Shown here piece after piece: positions 24,590 through 33,602 of a stretch of 64,000 nucleotides of DNA. Within the stretch, counting starts at the first letter, position 1, and each line of letters starts with the position of its first letter. Origin of the DNA: Ruania suaedae (GTDB lineage Bacteria > Actinomycetota > Actinomycetes > Actinomycetales > Beutenbergiaceae); NCBI RefSeq assembly GCF_021049265.1, contig NZ_CP088018.1:3493441-3557440 (forward strand), written 5' to 3'. The notes under the pieces are model-generated. The model ran no database searches. It was given only the letters and a program-made list of their open reading frames with translations, and had not been told where the DNA came from. A program made the position numbers and the translations under genes.

Positions 24590-27220
24590 TCAGTGGGCCA
24601 TGTCGACGAACCGTGCGTAGTGCCCCTGGAACGCCACCACGATCGTGTCGGTGGGCCCGTTGCGGTGCTTGGCCACGATCACGTCGGCCTCGCCGGCACG
24701 GGGCGACTCCTTCTCGTACATGTCGTCGCGATGGAGCAGGATGACCATATCGGCGTCCTGCTCGATGCTGTTGTGGACAGCGATACCGTTCGCCACGAAG
24801 TTGTGGTTGCCCGCCACTGTGGCGTCATAGACCTCCTCCACGCCGTCCGGGGTGATGGACACCACCGAATCCCAGAGAAGGTCATTGACGGCCATCACCT
24901 CCAGCTCCTGGCTCTCCAGGAGGGTCGCCACCCTCCCGAGCCGCGCGCGCGATGGGGAACGCCTCCACATCGTCGAGCCGCAGAACTGTGTGCCCATGGC
25001 CGCGGCGAACTCACGATGAGTCATCGCACGCTCCGCCAGCACGTCCCGAACGTCGGTCCACACCTCTCGGGGCACTGTGTCGACGTTGGTGTTGGCTTGT
25101 ACATCGCGGATGATTGCGAGGAGCCTCTCGGCCTGCTGCCCACGGGAACCGTGCACGCCGATCTCTTGGAGGAAGCGCCGCTGATCGTCCACCCCTGAGA
25201 GGTCGACGCTGTAGTTCGGGCGATACGCACCCTTGACGGTCGCGCGAACGCGCGTGGAGATCCCGAACCTGAGCAGGAGTCGGCTCAATCCGTCAGCCAA
25301 GCGGCGCGAGGTCGTGGCGTAGTAGATGCGGCCAGATCGTGCGCCCTTCGTGATGGTGACCGAACCGTCCGTGCTCCACAGGTGCCGGATGAACAAGGCA
25401 ATCTGGGCCTTGGGCAGGTGGAAGACGGGATCGGGGATGAACTTCTCGTGACTGCGGCGACCGAACAGCGAGAACTCGTCCAGCCAGGAAGCAATGGGGT
25501 TTCTCCTGCCGTGAGTCAACCGGTACGGCGCGGGCAGCCGGAGCGTGGTGCACCGGGCAGCCGGGTAGTCGTCGCGCTGGGCCGTGATCCCGAACGCTTC
25601 GGCTGCCGTGGTCACTGCCGTCAGGTTGTCCGGATCGACGGAGGCGTACCGGATCGGCTGGCGCGGCACGAACGAGCCGTCACCGAGGAGGTGGGCGAGC
25701 ATGATGACCTTCCGGTCATCCCACTCCATCGATTCGCTCGGCGCAGGCACGTGGCGTGGCACACCGATCCTCGAGCCTTCCTCCAGCTCTCCCAATGGCG
25801 TCCATCCCGAGTACGTGAGAAACGGATGGTTCGCAGTCGCACGGATCTCCTTGCCGGAGGCCAACCGCAACCGGTACACCTGCTTCGTCCCCGTGCTGAA
25901 GACGTGCGTGAGGTGACGGCGAACGTACTTGAGACGATCGTCCAGCGCCCATACCGGGACGTCCGTCGCACCCTGACGGAAGAGTTCACCCATCGTGACC
26001 TCGGCACCGGTGTCGGCGCGCAGCACTGTGGTCTCGGCCGTCAGGCAGCCGGACTCACGAAGGTCGCTCACCTGTGGCTTCTTGTCCGTGCGCTGTTCCG
26101 AGCCACGGTTCAGCTGCGAGATCGCGATCACCGGAACCTCGAGCTCCTTCGCGAGGAGCTTGATCGCGCGGGAGAACTCCGAGACCTCCTGCTGGCGGGA
26201 CTCGACCCGCTTGCCCGAGCTCATCAGCTGCAGGTAGTCGATGATGACGAGCTTGAGATCGTTGCGCTGCTTCAGGCGGCGGCACTTGGCCCGGATCTCC
26301 ATCAGCGACATGTTCGGGCTGTCGTCGATGTAGAGCGGTGCCTCGGACACCTTGCCCATCGTGCGGGCCAGCCGCGTCCAGTCCTCGTCGCGCATATTGC
26401 CCTTGCGCATATTCTGCAGCGGCACCTGCGACTCGGCCGAGAGCATACGCATGGTGATCTCGTTGCGGCTCATCTCCAGCGAGAAGATGACCGACGTCAG
26501 CCCGTTCTTGATCGAGGCTGCCCGGGCGATGTCCAGTCCCAGGGTACTTTTCCCCATCGCCGGCCTGGCCGCCACGACGATCATCTGCCCCGGGTGCAAG
26601 CCGTTCGTCAAGGCGTCCAGATCCGCGAACCCCGTGGGCACGCCGATCATCCCCTCCCCACGATGGGAGGCGGCGTCGATCTCCTCCATGGTGGAGTTGA
26701 TGACGTCCTTCAGCGGCACGTAGTCCTCGGAGGTGCGCCGCTCGGTGACGGCGTAGATCTCCGCCTGTGCGGTGTTGACCAGATCGTCCACGTCGCCGCC
26801 GTCGGTGGCGTAACCGAGCTGGACGATCCGCGTTCCGGCATCGACCAGACGGCGCAGCACCGCCTGCTCGCGCACGATCCGCGCGTAGTAGCCGGCGTTC
26901 GCCGCCGTCGGCACCGACGACAGCAGCGTGTGCAGATAGGGCGCCCCACCGATCCGGCTGAGCTCACCGCGCTTGGTCAGCTCGGCCGCGATCGTGACGG
27001 CGTCCGCCGGCTCCCCCCGCCCGTACAGGTCGAGGATGGCGTCGTAGATGGCCTCGTGCGCCGGCCGGTAGAAGTCGTTGCCCCGCAACACCTCGACCAC
27101 ATCGGCGATGGCGTCCTTGGACAGCAGCATCCCGCCGATCACCGACTGCTCGGCCGCGACGTCCTGCGGTGGGGTGCGATCGAAGCTCTCCGGCGCCTCG
27201 GTGATCTCGGAGACGCTCAT
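24590..27220 (-). CDS. dnaB: Replicative DNA helicase DnaB with in-frame intein
   Basis: The 876-residue precursor is a 450-residue DnaB interrupted after Gly391. Exteins: the N-terminal primase-interaction domain (about 20-120), the linker, and the RecA-like core with Walker A ARPAMGKST (218-226), Walker B LVIIDYLQL and SQLNRGSE. The sequence resumes at Ser818 (SIEQDADMVILLHRDD) and ends with VDMAH. The host protein unwinds DNA at the replication fork and is normally essential, so splicing should be efficient. The ATG at 27220 matches the family. The rpsF-ssb-rpsR-rplI cluster that often accompanies dnaB lies a few kilobases away, separated by a MATE gene. Confidence 0.95.
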   Translation of the reverse strand: MSVSEITEAPESFDRTPPQDVAAEQSVIGGMLLSKDAIADVVEVLRGNDFYRPAHEAIYDAILDLYGRGEPADAVTIAAELTKRGELSRIGGAPYLHTLLSSVPTAANAGYYARIVREQAVLRRLVDAGTRIVQLGYATDGGDVDDLVNTAQAEIYAVTERRTSEDYVPLKDVINSTMEEIDAASHRGEGMIGVPTGFADLDALTNGLHPGQMIVVAARPAMGKSTLGLDIARAASIKNGLTSVIFSLEMSRNEITMRMLSAESQVPLQNMRKGNMRDEDWTRLARTMGKVSEAPLYIDDSPNMSLMEIRAKCRRLKQRNDLKLVIIDYLQLMSSGKRVESRQQEVSEFSRAIKLLAKELEVPVIAISQLNRGSEQRTDKKPQVSDLRESGCLTAETTVLRADTGAEVTMGELFRQGATDVPVWALDDRLKYVRRHLTHVFSTGTKQVYRLRLASGKEIRATANHPFLTYSGWTPLGELEEGSRIGVPRHVPAPSESMEWDDRKVIMLAHLLGDGSFVPRQPIRYASVDPDNLTAVTTAAEAFGITAQRDDYPAARCTTLRLPAPYRLTHGRRNPIASWLDEFSLFGRRSHEKFIPDPVFHLPKAQIALFIRHLWSTDGSVTITKGARSGRIYYATTSRRLADGLSRLLLRFGISTRVRATVKGAYRPNYSVDLSGVDDQRRFLQEIGVHGSRGQQAERLLAIIRDVQANTNVDTVPREVWTDVRDVLAERAMTHREFAAAMGTQFCGSTMWRRSPSRARLGRVATLLESQELEVMAVNDLLWDSVVSITPDGVEEVYDATVAGNHNFVANGIAVHNSIEQDADMVILLHRDDMYEKESPRAGEADVIVAKHRNGPTDTIVVAFQGHYARFVDMAH
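24770..26047 (-). mobile_element. DnaB intein with LAGLIDADG homing endonuclease
   Basis: The intein spans residues 392-817 (426 residues). It starts with Cys392 (CLTAETTVLRADTG, block A). Block B has TANHPF with the conserved His. The end, VANGIAVHN, keeps the penultimate His and terminal Asn817, and the +1 residue is Ser818. Two dodecapeptide blocks, HLLGDGSF and LWSTDGSVT, each keep an acidic Asp, which indicates a potentially active LAGLIDADG endonuclease. The insertion site lies between RESG and SIEQDADM, in the conserved motif of the helicase core. Everything needed for protein splicing is present. Confidence 0.93.
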
Positions 27221-27395
27221 CGCCGCACCATCCTCTGCTCCACCAACACCGGTTCCTCCCTCGCCACGACCACGTCACCCAGGCCTATCAGGGACCACCG
27301 ACACGGCACCGGGCGACGGTACGCACTCGCCCACACCGTGGCAAGCGGCTGCTCATGCGCCCTGGGGACGAAGACGTCCTAGGCTGTGCACGGCC

Positions 27396-27502
27396 TGTGG
27401 AGGACAGTGCTCGTGGTTGTGCACAGGTCGGCAGCGGCCATGTGGACAACCGTTCAGACCCCAGTGATTGCCGTGGTCCTGGCGCCCACCGCCTGTGGAC
27501 AG
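27396..27502. promoter_or_regulatory. DnaA-box-like 9-mers between dnaB and the MATE gene
   Basis: TGTGGACAA at 27441-27449 is the complement of the actinobacterial DnaA box TTGTCCACA. TGTGGACAG (27494-27502) and TGTGGAGGA (27396-27404) are one- and two-mismatch relatives. The 300-base interval 27221-27520 otherwise holds the dnaB promoter and no gene. Binding by DnaA is inferred. Confidence 0.35.
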
Positions 27503-27520
27503 AAGAAAGTCGGAGGATCC

Positions 27521-28870
27521 GTGGACGACACGCCGGACGCACAGGCGCGACCCGCCGGGCGCGTACTCGATCGCCGCATCCTTGACCTCGCGCTGCCCGC
27601 CCTCGGCGCCCTCGTGGCCGAGCCGCTGTTCGTCCTGATCGACTCCGCCGTCGTGGGCCATCTCGGAACCTCTCAGCTCGCGGGCCTCACCCTCGCCTCG
27701 ACCCTGCTCATGACCACCGTGGCGCTGTTCATCTTCCTCGCCTACGCCACCACGGGCGCGGTGGCCCGGCGCCTCGGCGCCGGGGACGAGAAGGGGGCCC
27801 TCGCCGTCGGGATGGACGGCATCTGGCTGGCGCTCGGACTGGGCGCACTGCTGCTGATCGCCGGCTACGCCGCCGCGGATCCGGTGGTCCGCGCGATGGG
27901 CGCGTCGGCGGAGGTCGCACCCCATGCCCTGGCGTACCTGCGCAGCAGCCTCCCCGGCATCCCCGGGATGCTCGTGGTGCTCGCCGCCACCGGCGCGTTG
28001 CGGGGTCTGCAGGACACCCGCACGCCGCTGCGGGTCGCCGTCACCGGCGCCATCGCGAACGCCGCCGGCTCGGTGCTCCTCGTCTACGGCGCCGGGATGG
28101 GGATCGCCGGGTCGGGCCTGGCGACGGCGGTGGTCCAGATCGGCATGGGTGTGTGGCTGATCCGGGTGGTCGTGCGGGCGGCACGGGCCCGAGGGGTCTC
28201 GCTGCGGCCGGCGCCCGGCGGGATCCTCGCGAACGCGCGGGCGGGGCTGCCGCTGCTCATCCGCACCCTCACGCTGCGGGTGGCGATCCTGCTCACCGTC
28301 GCCACCGCCACGTCGTTGGGCAGCGTGCCACTCGCGGCGCACCAGATCGTCAACTCGGTGTGGGGGCTGGCCGCGTTCGCGCTGGACGCCCTCGCCATCG
28401 CGGCACAGGCGCTGGTCGGCCACGGACTCGGGGCGCGCCGGCCGGAGGAGGTCCGGGCCGTCGTCCGGCGGTGCCTGCAGTGGGGCACGCTCGCCGGGGT
28501 CGGGATCGGTGTGGTGATCGCGGGCCTCGGCGGGTTCCTCACCCCGCTGTTCACCTCCGACCCGGCGGTGCAGCACGCCGCGCACCTGGGACTGATCGTC
28601 ATCGGAGTCCTGATGCCGGTGGCCGCCTGGCCGTTCGTCCTCGACGGGGTGCTGATGGGCGCCGGCGACGGCGTCTATCTCGCCGTCGCCGGAGCGATCG
28701 CGCTCGTCGTCTATCTGCCGCTGCTCTGGGCGGTCGCGAGATGGGCGCCCGAGGGCGCGCTGGGTCTGGTCTGGCTGTGGATCGCCTTCGCCGGCGGCTT
28801 CCTGGGCGCGCGAGCGCTCACGACATGGCTGCGCTCACGCGGTAGCCGGTGGATGGTGCTCGGAGTCTGA
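27521..28870 (+). CDS. MATE-family efflux transporter (DinF-like)
   Basis: A 449-residue multidrug-and-toxic-compound extrusion family protein with twelve predicted helices. The first reads ILDLALPALGALVAEPLFVLIDSAVVGHLG, the hallmark of the DinF branch, followed by GAVARRLGAGDEKGA. The second half repeats the fold, with SLGSVPLAAHQIV at the pseudo-symmetric position. The GTG at 27521 has GGAGG four bases upstream; in-frame sequence further 5' is not membrane-like and includes DnaA-box-like repeats, so it is excluded. The substrate is unknown. A strong hairpin at 28923-28949 ends the transcript. Confidence 0.88.
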   Translation: MDDTPDAQARPAGRVLDRRILDLALPALGALVAEPLFVLIDSAVVGHLGTSQLAGLTLASTLLMTTVALFIFLAYATTGAVARRLGAGDEKGALAVGMDGIWLALGLGALLLIAGYAAADPVVRAMGASAEVAPHALAYLRSSLPGIPGMLVVLAATGALRGLQDTRTPLRVAVTGAIANAAGSVLLVYGAGMGIAGSGLATAVVQIGMGVWLIRVVVRAARARGVSLRPAPGGILANARAGLPLLIRTLTLRVAILLTVATATSLGSVPLAAHQIVNSVWGLAAFALDALAIAAQALVGHGLGARRPEEVRAVVRRCLQWGTLAGVGIGVVIAGLGGFLTPLFTSDPAVQHAAHLGLIVIGVLMPVAAWPFVLDGVLMGAGDGVYLAVAGAIALVVYLPLLWAVARWAPEGALGLVWLWIAFAGGFLGARALTTWLRSRGSRWMVLGV

Positions 28871-28922
28871 ACGCATCTGACGGGCCTGGGATCAGCCGCG
28901 CCATATCTGGCACGGACCTCGC

Positions 28923-28949
28923 GTGGGCCGTCAGTTGGTGACGGCCCAC
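28923..28949 (+). terminator. Terminator after the MATE gene
   Basis: GTGGGCCGTCA and TGACGGCCCAC form a perfect 11-base stem with a 5-base loop, 53 bases beyond the MATE stop. No U tract follows. Confidence 0.7.
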
Positions 28950-28957
28950 CCCCGGAC

Positions 28958-28998
28958 GCACGACGGCCCGGCCACCCTGGGGTGACCGGGCCGTGCGT
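28958..28998 (-). terminator. Terminator after rplI
   Basis: A long GC-rich inverted repeat (ACGGCCCGGCCACC with GGTGACCGGGCC as its core) lies 11 bases beyond the rplI stop and ends the rpsF operon. Confidence 0.65.
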
Positions 28999-29008
28999 CG
29001 GCGGAACG

Positions 29009-29461
29009 TCAGGCGCCGGGGACCACGTTCAGGTCCACGGTGGCCGAGACGTCGGCGTGCAGGCGCACCTGCACCTGGTGGCTGCCGAGGCTCTTGATCG
29101 GCTGACCGATCTCGATGGTGCGACGGTCGACCTGCTGACCACCCGAGGCCTTGATGGCATCGGCGATGTCAGCGGTGGTGACCGAACCGAACAGACGGCC
29201 GTTCGGGCCGGCGTTGACCTGCACCACGAACGTCTTGGCCTGCAGGGAGTCCCGCACCGCGCGAGCATCCTCGATCGAGGCGATCGCACGCTTGCGGCGA
29301 GCCGCGGTGATCTGGTCGATCTGCTTCTGCCCACCCTTGGTCCACGGAGTGGCCAGGTTGCGCGGGAGCAGGAAGTTACGGGCGTACCCGTCCTTGACGT
29401 CGACGATGTCGCCGGCAGTGCCGAGGCCGGTGACCTCGTGGGTGAGAATGAGCTTTGCCAT
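29009..29461 (-). CDS. rplI: 50S ribosomal protein L9
   Basis: A 150-residue L9. The N-terminal rRNA-binding domain reads [33 protein letters not shown], the family signature region, followed by the long connecting helix (about 42-75) and the C-terminal domain. L9 bridges the L1 stalk base and helps maintain reading frame. It is the last gene of the rpsF-ssb-rpsR-rplI operon, 17 bases after rpsR, with a terminator just downstream. Confidence 0.97.
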   Translation of the reverse strand: MAKLILTHEVTGLGTAGDIVDVKDGYARNFLLPRNLATPWTKGGQKQIDQITAARRKRAIASIEDARAVRDSLQAKTFVVQVNAGPNGRLFGSVTTADIADAIKASGGQQVDRRTIEIGQPIKSLGSHQVQVRLHADVSATVDLNVVPGA

Positions 29462-29478
29462 GGCTGTTCCTCCCGGCC

Positions 29479-29724
29479 TCAGCGAGCAGAGCTCGAGTAG
29501 GGGAGCAGGGCCATCTCACGGGCGTTCTTGACGGCCCGTGCGATCTGACGCTGCTCCTGGACGGAGACACCGGTCACTCGGCGGGCGCGGATCTTCCCGC
29601 GGTCCGAGATGAACTTCCGCAGCAGCGCGGTGTCCTTGTAGTCGATGGGCCCCTCGAGCTTGACGGTCTTGAGGGGATTGGCCTTCTTCTTCACGACAGG
29701 CTTGCGGTTGTCGCGCTTCGCCAT
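29479..29724 (-). CDS. rpsR: 30S ribosomal protein S18
   Basis: An 81-residue S18 with the conserved core [19 protein letters not shown] and [29 protein letters not shown]. It pairs with S6 on the 30S platform. The N-terminal [12 protein letters not shown] stretch has no Cys, so this is the zinc-independent (C-minus) form. The gene lies between ssb and rplI. Together with S6 it may bind the rpsF leader as a repressor. Confidence 0.97.
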   Translation of the reverse strand: MAKRDNRKPVVKKKANPLKTVKLEGPIDYKDTALLRKFISDRGKIRARRVTGVSVQEQRQIARAVKNAREMALLPYSSSAR

Positions 29725-29780
29725 TGTTCTGTGCTCCTTGAATACTCGCGCCGCTCACGCGGGCGCGCAGTGGTGATGGT

Positions 29781-30317
29781 CTAGAAGGGAGGCTCGTCGC
29801 CGAAGCTCGAGCCACCCGTTGCCCACGGGTCCTCGGACTGGCCACGCGAGGGCTGTCCCCCGCCGTAGCCGCCCTGGCCACCCTGGTCTCCGCCGTAACC
29901 GCCGCCGGCGTTCCCGCCGCCGCCGAAGCCGCCACCACCGCCGCCACCACCGCGCTGGGCGCGGGTGACCTTGGCCGTGGCGTACCGCAGCGAGGGGCCG
30001 ACCTCGTCGACCTGCATCTCGACGACGGTGCGCTTCTCACCCTCCCGGGTCTCGAAGGAGCGCTGGACGAGACGGCCCTGAGCGACGACGCGCATGCCCT
30101 TGGTGAGGGACTCCGCGACGTTCTCGGCCGCTTCACGCCAGATCGAGCACCGCATGAACAGCGTCTCGGCGTCCTTCCACTCGTTCGACTGACGGTCGAA
30201 CGTGCGGGGGGTGGACGCGATCGTGAAGTTGGCTACGGCTGCACCCGACGGGGTGAACCGGAGCTCCGGGTCGGCCGTGAGGTTGCCGATCACGGTGATG
30301 ACGGTCTCGCCTGCCAT
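29781..30317 (-). CDS. ssb: Single-stranded DNA-binding protein
   Basis: A 178-residue SSB. The OB fold occupies residues 1 to about 115 ([29 protein letters not shown], then [39 protein letters not shown]). A Gly-rich linker of about 45 residues follows, and the acidic tip GDEPPF recruits partner proteins such as PriA and RecO. It coats single-stranded DNA during replication and repair. It sits between rpsF and rpsR, as in most actinobacteria. Confidence 0.96.
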   Translation of the reverse strand: MAGETVITVIGNLTADPELRFTPSGAAVANFTIASTPRTFDRQSNEWKDAETLFMRCSIWREAAENVAESLTKGMRVVAQGRLVQRSFETREGEKRTVVEMQVDEVGPSLRYATAKVTRAQRGGGGGGGGFGGGGNAGGGYGGDQGGQGGYGGGQPSRGQSEDPWATGGSSFGDEPPF

Positions 30318-30342
30318 GACGCTCCTTTACGGGAGAACGCGC

Positions 30343-30633
30343 TCAGCGCGTCTCGGGTCGGATGAGCTTGGTGCGGAGAATGGACTCGCTGAGGCCGAGC
30401 TGGCGATCGAGCTCCTGGGCGAGCTCCGGCGTCGCGTGCATGTCCACGACGGCGTAGATGCCCTCGGGATTCTTCGCGATCTCGAATGCCAGGCGGCGCT
30501 TGCCCCAGATGTCGACGTTGTCGACGGTCCCACCACCACTGGTGATGACGTTGAGGAACTTCTCGAGCGACGCGGGAACCGTGCGCTCGTCGATCGCCGG
30601 GTCGAGAATCACCATCAGTTCGTAGTGACGCAT
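30343..30633 (-). CDS. rpsF: 30S ribosomal protein S6
   Basis: A 96-residue S6 starting [19 protein letters not shown]. The conserved [13 protein letters not shown] segment and [10 protein letters not shown] strand are present. The ATG at 30633 lies 11 bases after AGGAGG; a GTG four codons earlier abuts that ribosome site and is rejected. It is the first gene of the operon, and its leader folds into an S6:S18-like element that would hide the ribosome site. Confidence 0.97.
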   Translation of the reverse strand: MRHYELMVILDPAIDERTVPASLEKFLNVITSGGGTVDNVDIWGKRRLAFEIAKNPEGIYAVVDMHATPELAQELDRQLGLSESILRTKLIRPETR

Positions 30634-30642
30634 GCTTGAACC

Positions 30643-30690
30643 CACCTCCTTCGGACTAGGCGGTCACGGTCCTTCCGTGACAGGAGGGTG
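30643..30690 (-). ncRNA. S6:S18 leader element (ribosomal-protein autoregulation)
   Basis: In the mRNA, CACCCTCCT can pair with AGGAGGTG, the rpsF ribosome site, to form stem P1. Inside it a 7-base stem (GTCACGG and CCGTGAC, 30663-30681) forms P2 with an AAGGA loop. The unpaired 3' side between P2 and P1 contains a CCG triplet (AGTCCGA). P1, P2 and a CCG-containing bulge are the described features of the S6:S18 motif that lets the S6-S18 complex repress its own operon. Confidence 0.65.
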
Positions 30691-30919
30691 ATGCGTGCTC
30701 TCGTGCCCGCTCGCCGGACGGGTGCCCGGCATGACGGTGCACGAGATTCCCCACCAGCCTACCGGACCGGCGCGACATCCCGGGCGTGATCTCCGCGACG
30801 CCGCCGAGTGACGCATCTGCGGCAGAGCGAGCGACCGTCAGCAGTGGCTCCGACTGACCGCGGGGCGAGGGACCTACCGGCGGCAACGGGTCAGACTGCG
30901 GGCGGCGTGTCGGACGGCC

Positions 30920-33316
30920 CTATCCCCCGCCGGACCCGCCTGACCCACCGTCGGACCCGCCGTCCGAACCCTCGCCCGAACCTCCGTCGCTGCCACCGTC
31001 GGGATCCTCCGACGGTTCCTCGGTCGGCGTCGGGGAGGGCGACGGCGTCGGACTCGGGGTGGGCTCCTCGGTCGGTGTCGGCGTCGGGGTCGGAGTAGGC
31101 GTCGGCGTCGGCTCCTCGGTGGGCTCCTCGGTCGGCTCCTCGGTGGTCTCCTCCTCCGTCGGCTCCTCGGTAGGCTCCGGCGAGGGCTCGCGCTGCGGCG
31201 GGTTCGCCGGCGGCACGTACACCCGCTCGGGCGCGGACCGCTCCGGGAACTCCTCCACGGCGAGGCCCTCGACGGCGGAACTCATGTACTGCGTCCAGAT
31301 GTCGGTGGGGTAGCTCCCACCGGAGATCGGCGCCACGCCGCCCCAGCCATCCACCATGGAGACCTCTTCGCCGTCGGCCCCGATCTGGTACATCGCCACC
31401 GAGGTGGTGATCTGCGGCACGAAGCCCACGAACCACGCCGATCGGTAGTCGTTGGAGCTACCGGTCTTGCCGGCCGCCGGCCGGCCGATCTGCGACGCCG
31501 TCTCACCCGTGCCGCTCTGGACCACCTGCTGCATCGCGAAGGTGGCGTCGGCGACCACCTGGGCCTCGACCACCCGCTCCCCCTCGGCGCCACCGGTGTA
31601 GACGACGTCCCCGTCGCGGTTGGTCACCGACCCCACGATGAACCGCTCGTGGTGCACGCCGCCGGAGGCGATGGTCGAGTACGCCTCGGCCATGTCCGCC
31701 GGGTGCGGAGAGGCGGTGCCGAGCACGTTGACCAGGTTGCCCTCCAGGCCGGAGGTGTCTTCGGGCAGGCCGAGCCGGTGCGCGACGTCGACCAGGTTGT
31801 CCGGGCCGTACTCGTTGTTGAGCTGGACGTAGGCGGTGTTGACCGAGTTCTCCGTGGCCGTCACCAGGTCGATCGAGCCGCGGTTGATCCGGTCGAAGTT
31901 GTTGACCTCGAACCCCTCGATCTCCATCGGGGCGTAGCTGGGGTAGCGCTGCTCGAGCGTGGCGCCGTTCTCGAGCGCCGCGATCAGTGCGAACGGCTTG
32001 AACGTGGAGCCTCCCTGGGCCACATCCTGTGTGGCGGCGTTGCGCTGGCGCTCCACGAAGTCGGGCCCGCCGTAGAGCGCGAGGATCCCGCCGGTGCTGT
32101 TGTCGATCGAGGTCAGCGCCACCCGCACGCCGTCGGGAGTGTCCTCGGGCAGGTTCTCGGCGGCCTCCACGGCCTGGGCCTGGAGATCGGCGTCGATGGT
32201 GGACGCGATCTGCAGACCGCCGCCGTCGATCTCGTCCTCGGTGAAGCCGGCGGCGATCAGCTCCTCGCGGATCATCGCCAGCAGGTACCCGTTCGGCCCG
32301 CCGTAGGTGTCGGTGCGGGTGGGCTCGGCGACCTCGGGGAACTCCTGGGAGTCCGCCTCGGCCTGGGTGAGCACGTCGTTCTCGACCATGAACGACAGCG
32401 TCCGCTCCCAGCGCGCCTGCGCCTGGTCGGGGGCCACGGCCGGGTCCCAGTTGCCCGGCGAGGGGATGATGCCGGCCAGCAGCGCCGACTCCGAGACCGT
32501 CAGCTCCGAGGCCGGGTGGCCGAAGTACTCCTGCGCGGCACGCTCGATCCCGTACGCCCCGCGGCCGAAGTAGATGGTGTTCATGTAGGCGCCGAGGATC
32601 TCGTCCTTGCTCTGCTGCTGGTCGATCTTCAGCGCCAGGATGGCCTCCCGGAACTTGTCGACGTAGCCGGAGGTCTGGCCGGTGTAGTACCGCTCGACGT
32701 ACTGCATCGTCAGGGTGGAGCCACCCTGGGTGTCGTTGCCGCGCAGGTTGTTCCACAACGCGCGCGCGATCGCCACCGGATCGACGCCGACGTTGGAGTA
32801 GAAGCGGCGATCCTCGGAGGCCACGATCGCTGCACCGACGTGCTCGGGCACCTGTGCCGGGTCGACGATCTCGCGATCGACCTCTGCGAACGAGCCCATG
32901 CTCGTCTCACCGTCGGCGTAGGTGATGTCCGAGCCCTCGGCGAGGGCGAAGTCGTCCGGATCGGGCACCTCGACCATGGCGTAGGCGATGCCGAACAGGA
33001 CCGCCCCCACGAGCACCAGGCTGCCCGCCGCGCCGAGCAGGAAGCGCCAGCCCGGCAGCCAGCGCATCACGGGGCCCTTGCCCCGGCGCGGGTAGTTCCA
33101 GAACCGCTTCCTGCCCCCGCCGCGCGCGCTCGCGGCGGTGCCGGCGGCTGCCGACGCCGGCCGCTTGCCCGACGGCGCACCCGACCCTCCCGAGCCCGAG
33201 CGCCCCGCGGAGGTGCTCAGCCCGGAGTCACGTACGCTGCGCCGCTTCGGCGCACTGTCACCCTCGCGGCCGGAGGAGTCCGATGATCCGCGACCTGTAC
33301 CTCGTCCTTGTGCCAC
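30920..33316 (-). CDS. Class A penicillin-binding protein (transglycosylase/transpeptidase)
   Basis: A 798-residue bifunctional PBP of the PonA type. A basic, Ser/Gly-rich cytoplasmic tail (1-90) precedes one membrane helix (about 92-113). The GT51 domain carries SEDRRFYSNVGVD with Glu168 and GGSTLTMQ. The transpeptidase has STFK (Ser437, Lys440), SVN at 491-493 and KTGSS at 617-621. The last 90 residues are a low-complexity Thr/Glu/Pro then Gly/Ser/Asp tail. It polymerises and cross-links peptidoglycan. The GTG start has AGGAAGG upstream. It is divergent from ino1, a common actinobacterial arrangement. Confidence 0.95.
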   Translation of the reverse strand: MAQGRGTGRGSSDSSGREGDSAPKRRSVRDSGLSTSAGRSGSGGSGAPSGKRPASAAAGTAASARGGGRKRFWNYPRRGKGPVMRWLPGWRFLLGAAGSLVLVGAVLFGIAYAMVEVPDPDDFALAEGSDITYADGETSMGSFAEVDREIVDPAQVPEHVGAAIVASEDRRFYSNVGVDPVAIARALWNNLRGNDTQGGSTLTMQYVERYYTGQTSGYVDKFREAILALKIDQQQSKDEILGAYMNTIYFGRGAYGIERAAQEYFGHPASELTVSESALLAGIIPSPGNWDPAVAPDQAQARWERTLSFMVENDVLTQAEADSQEFPEVAEPTRTDTYGGPNGYLLAMIREELIAAGFTEDEIDGGGLQIASTIDADLQAQAVEAAENLPEDTPDGVRVALTSIDNSTGGILALYGGPDFVERQRNAATQDVAQGGSTFKPFALIAALENGATLEQRYPSYAPMEIEGFEVNNFDRINRGSIDLVTATENSVNTAYVQLNNEYGPDNLVDVAHRLGLPEDTSGLEGNLVNVLGTASPHPADMAEAYSTIASGGVHHERFIVGSVTNRDGDVVYTGGAEGERVVEAQVVADATFAMQQVVQSGTGETASQIGRPAAGKTGSSNDYRSAWFVGFVPQITTSVAMYQIGADGEEVSMVDGWGGVAPISGGSYPTDIWTQYMSSAVEGLAVEEFPERSAPERVYVPPANPPQREPSPEPTEEPTEEETTEEPTEEPTEEPTPTPTPTPTPTPTEEPTPSPTPSPSPTPTEEPSEDPDGGSDGGSGEGSDGGSDGGSGGSGGG

Positions 33317-33508
33317 TGGGGGCCTTCCTGGTCGTCCTGGCCCGCACGGGGTCCGCCGCGCGTGCGCACTCTCCCCAGTATGCGTTCCACTCCTGGACCC
33401 CGCCGCCGCTCTTCACGTGCCTTCCACACAATCCGCGCCCCGCTGGTGAGCGTGCTCACACCGCGCCCGACGGCGGCCGCTGCCACAACGAGCCCACCTC
33501 GCCCTACC

Positions 33509-33529
33509 ATAGGTACCAGACATACCTAT
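33509..33529. promoter_or_regulatory. Palindrome in the ponA-ino1 intergenic region
   Basis: ATAGGTA and TACCTAT form a perfect 7-base inverted repeat with a 7-base spacer, 74 bases before the ino1 start. It is AT-richer than its surroundings and is a good operator candidate for ino1. No regulator gene lies beside it. The rest of 33317-33602 holds only promoter DNA. Confidence 0.45.
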
Positions 33530-33602
33530 CGGTTTGTCACCTCGCGCTAGTCATCCCGGCACCGCCGTCGACGGCCGGTGCCGCCACGTCAAGGAGAGAA
33601 CA

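Noticed and set aside
25382..27382. 666-codon open frame opposite dnaB
   Set aside because: It is an antisense shadow spanning both extein and intein, with no recognisable motif.
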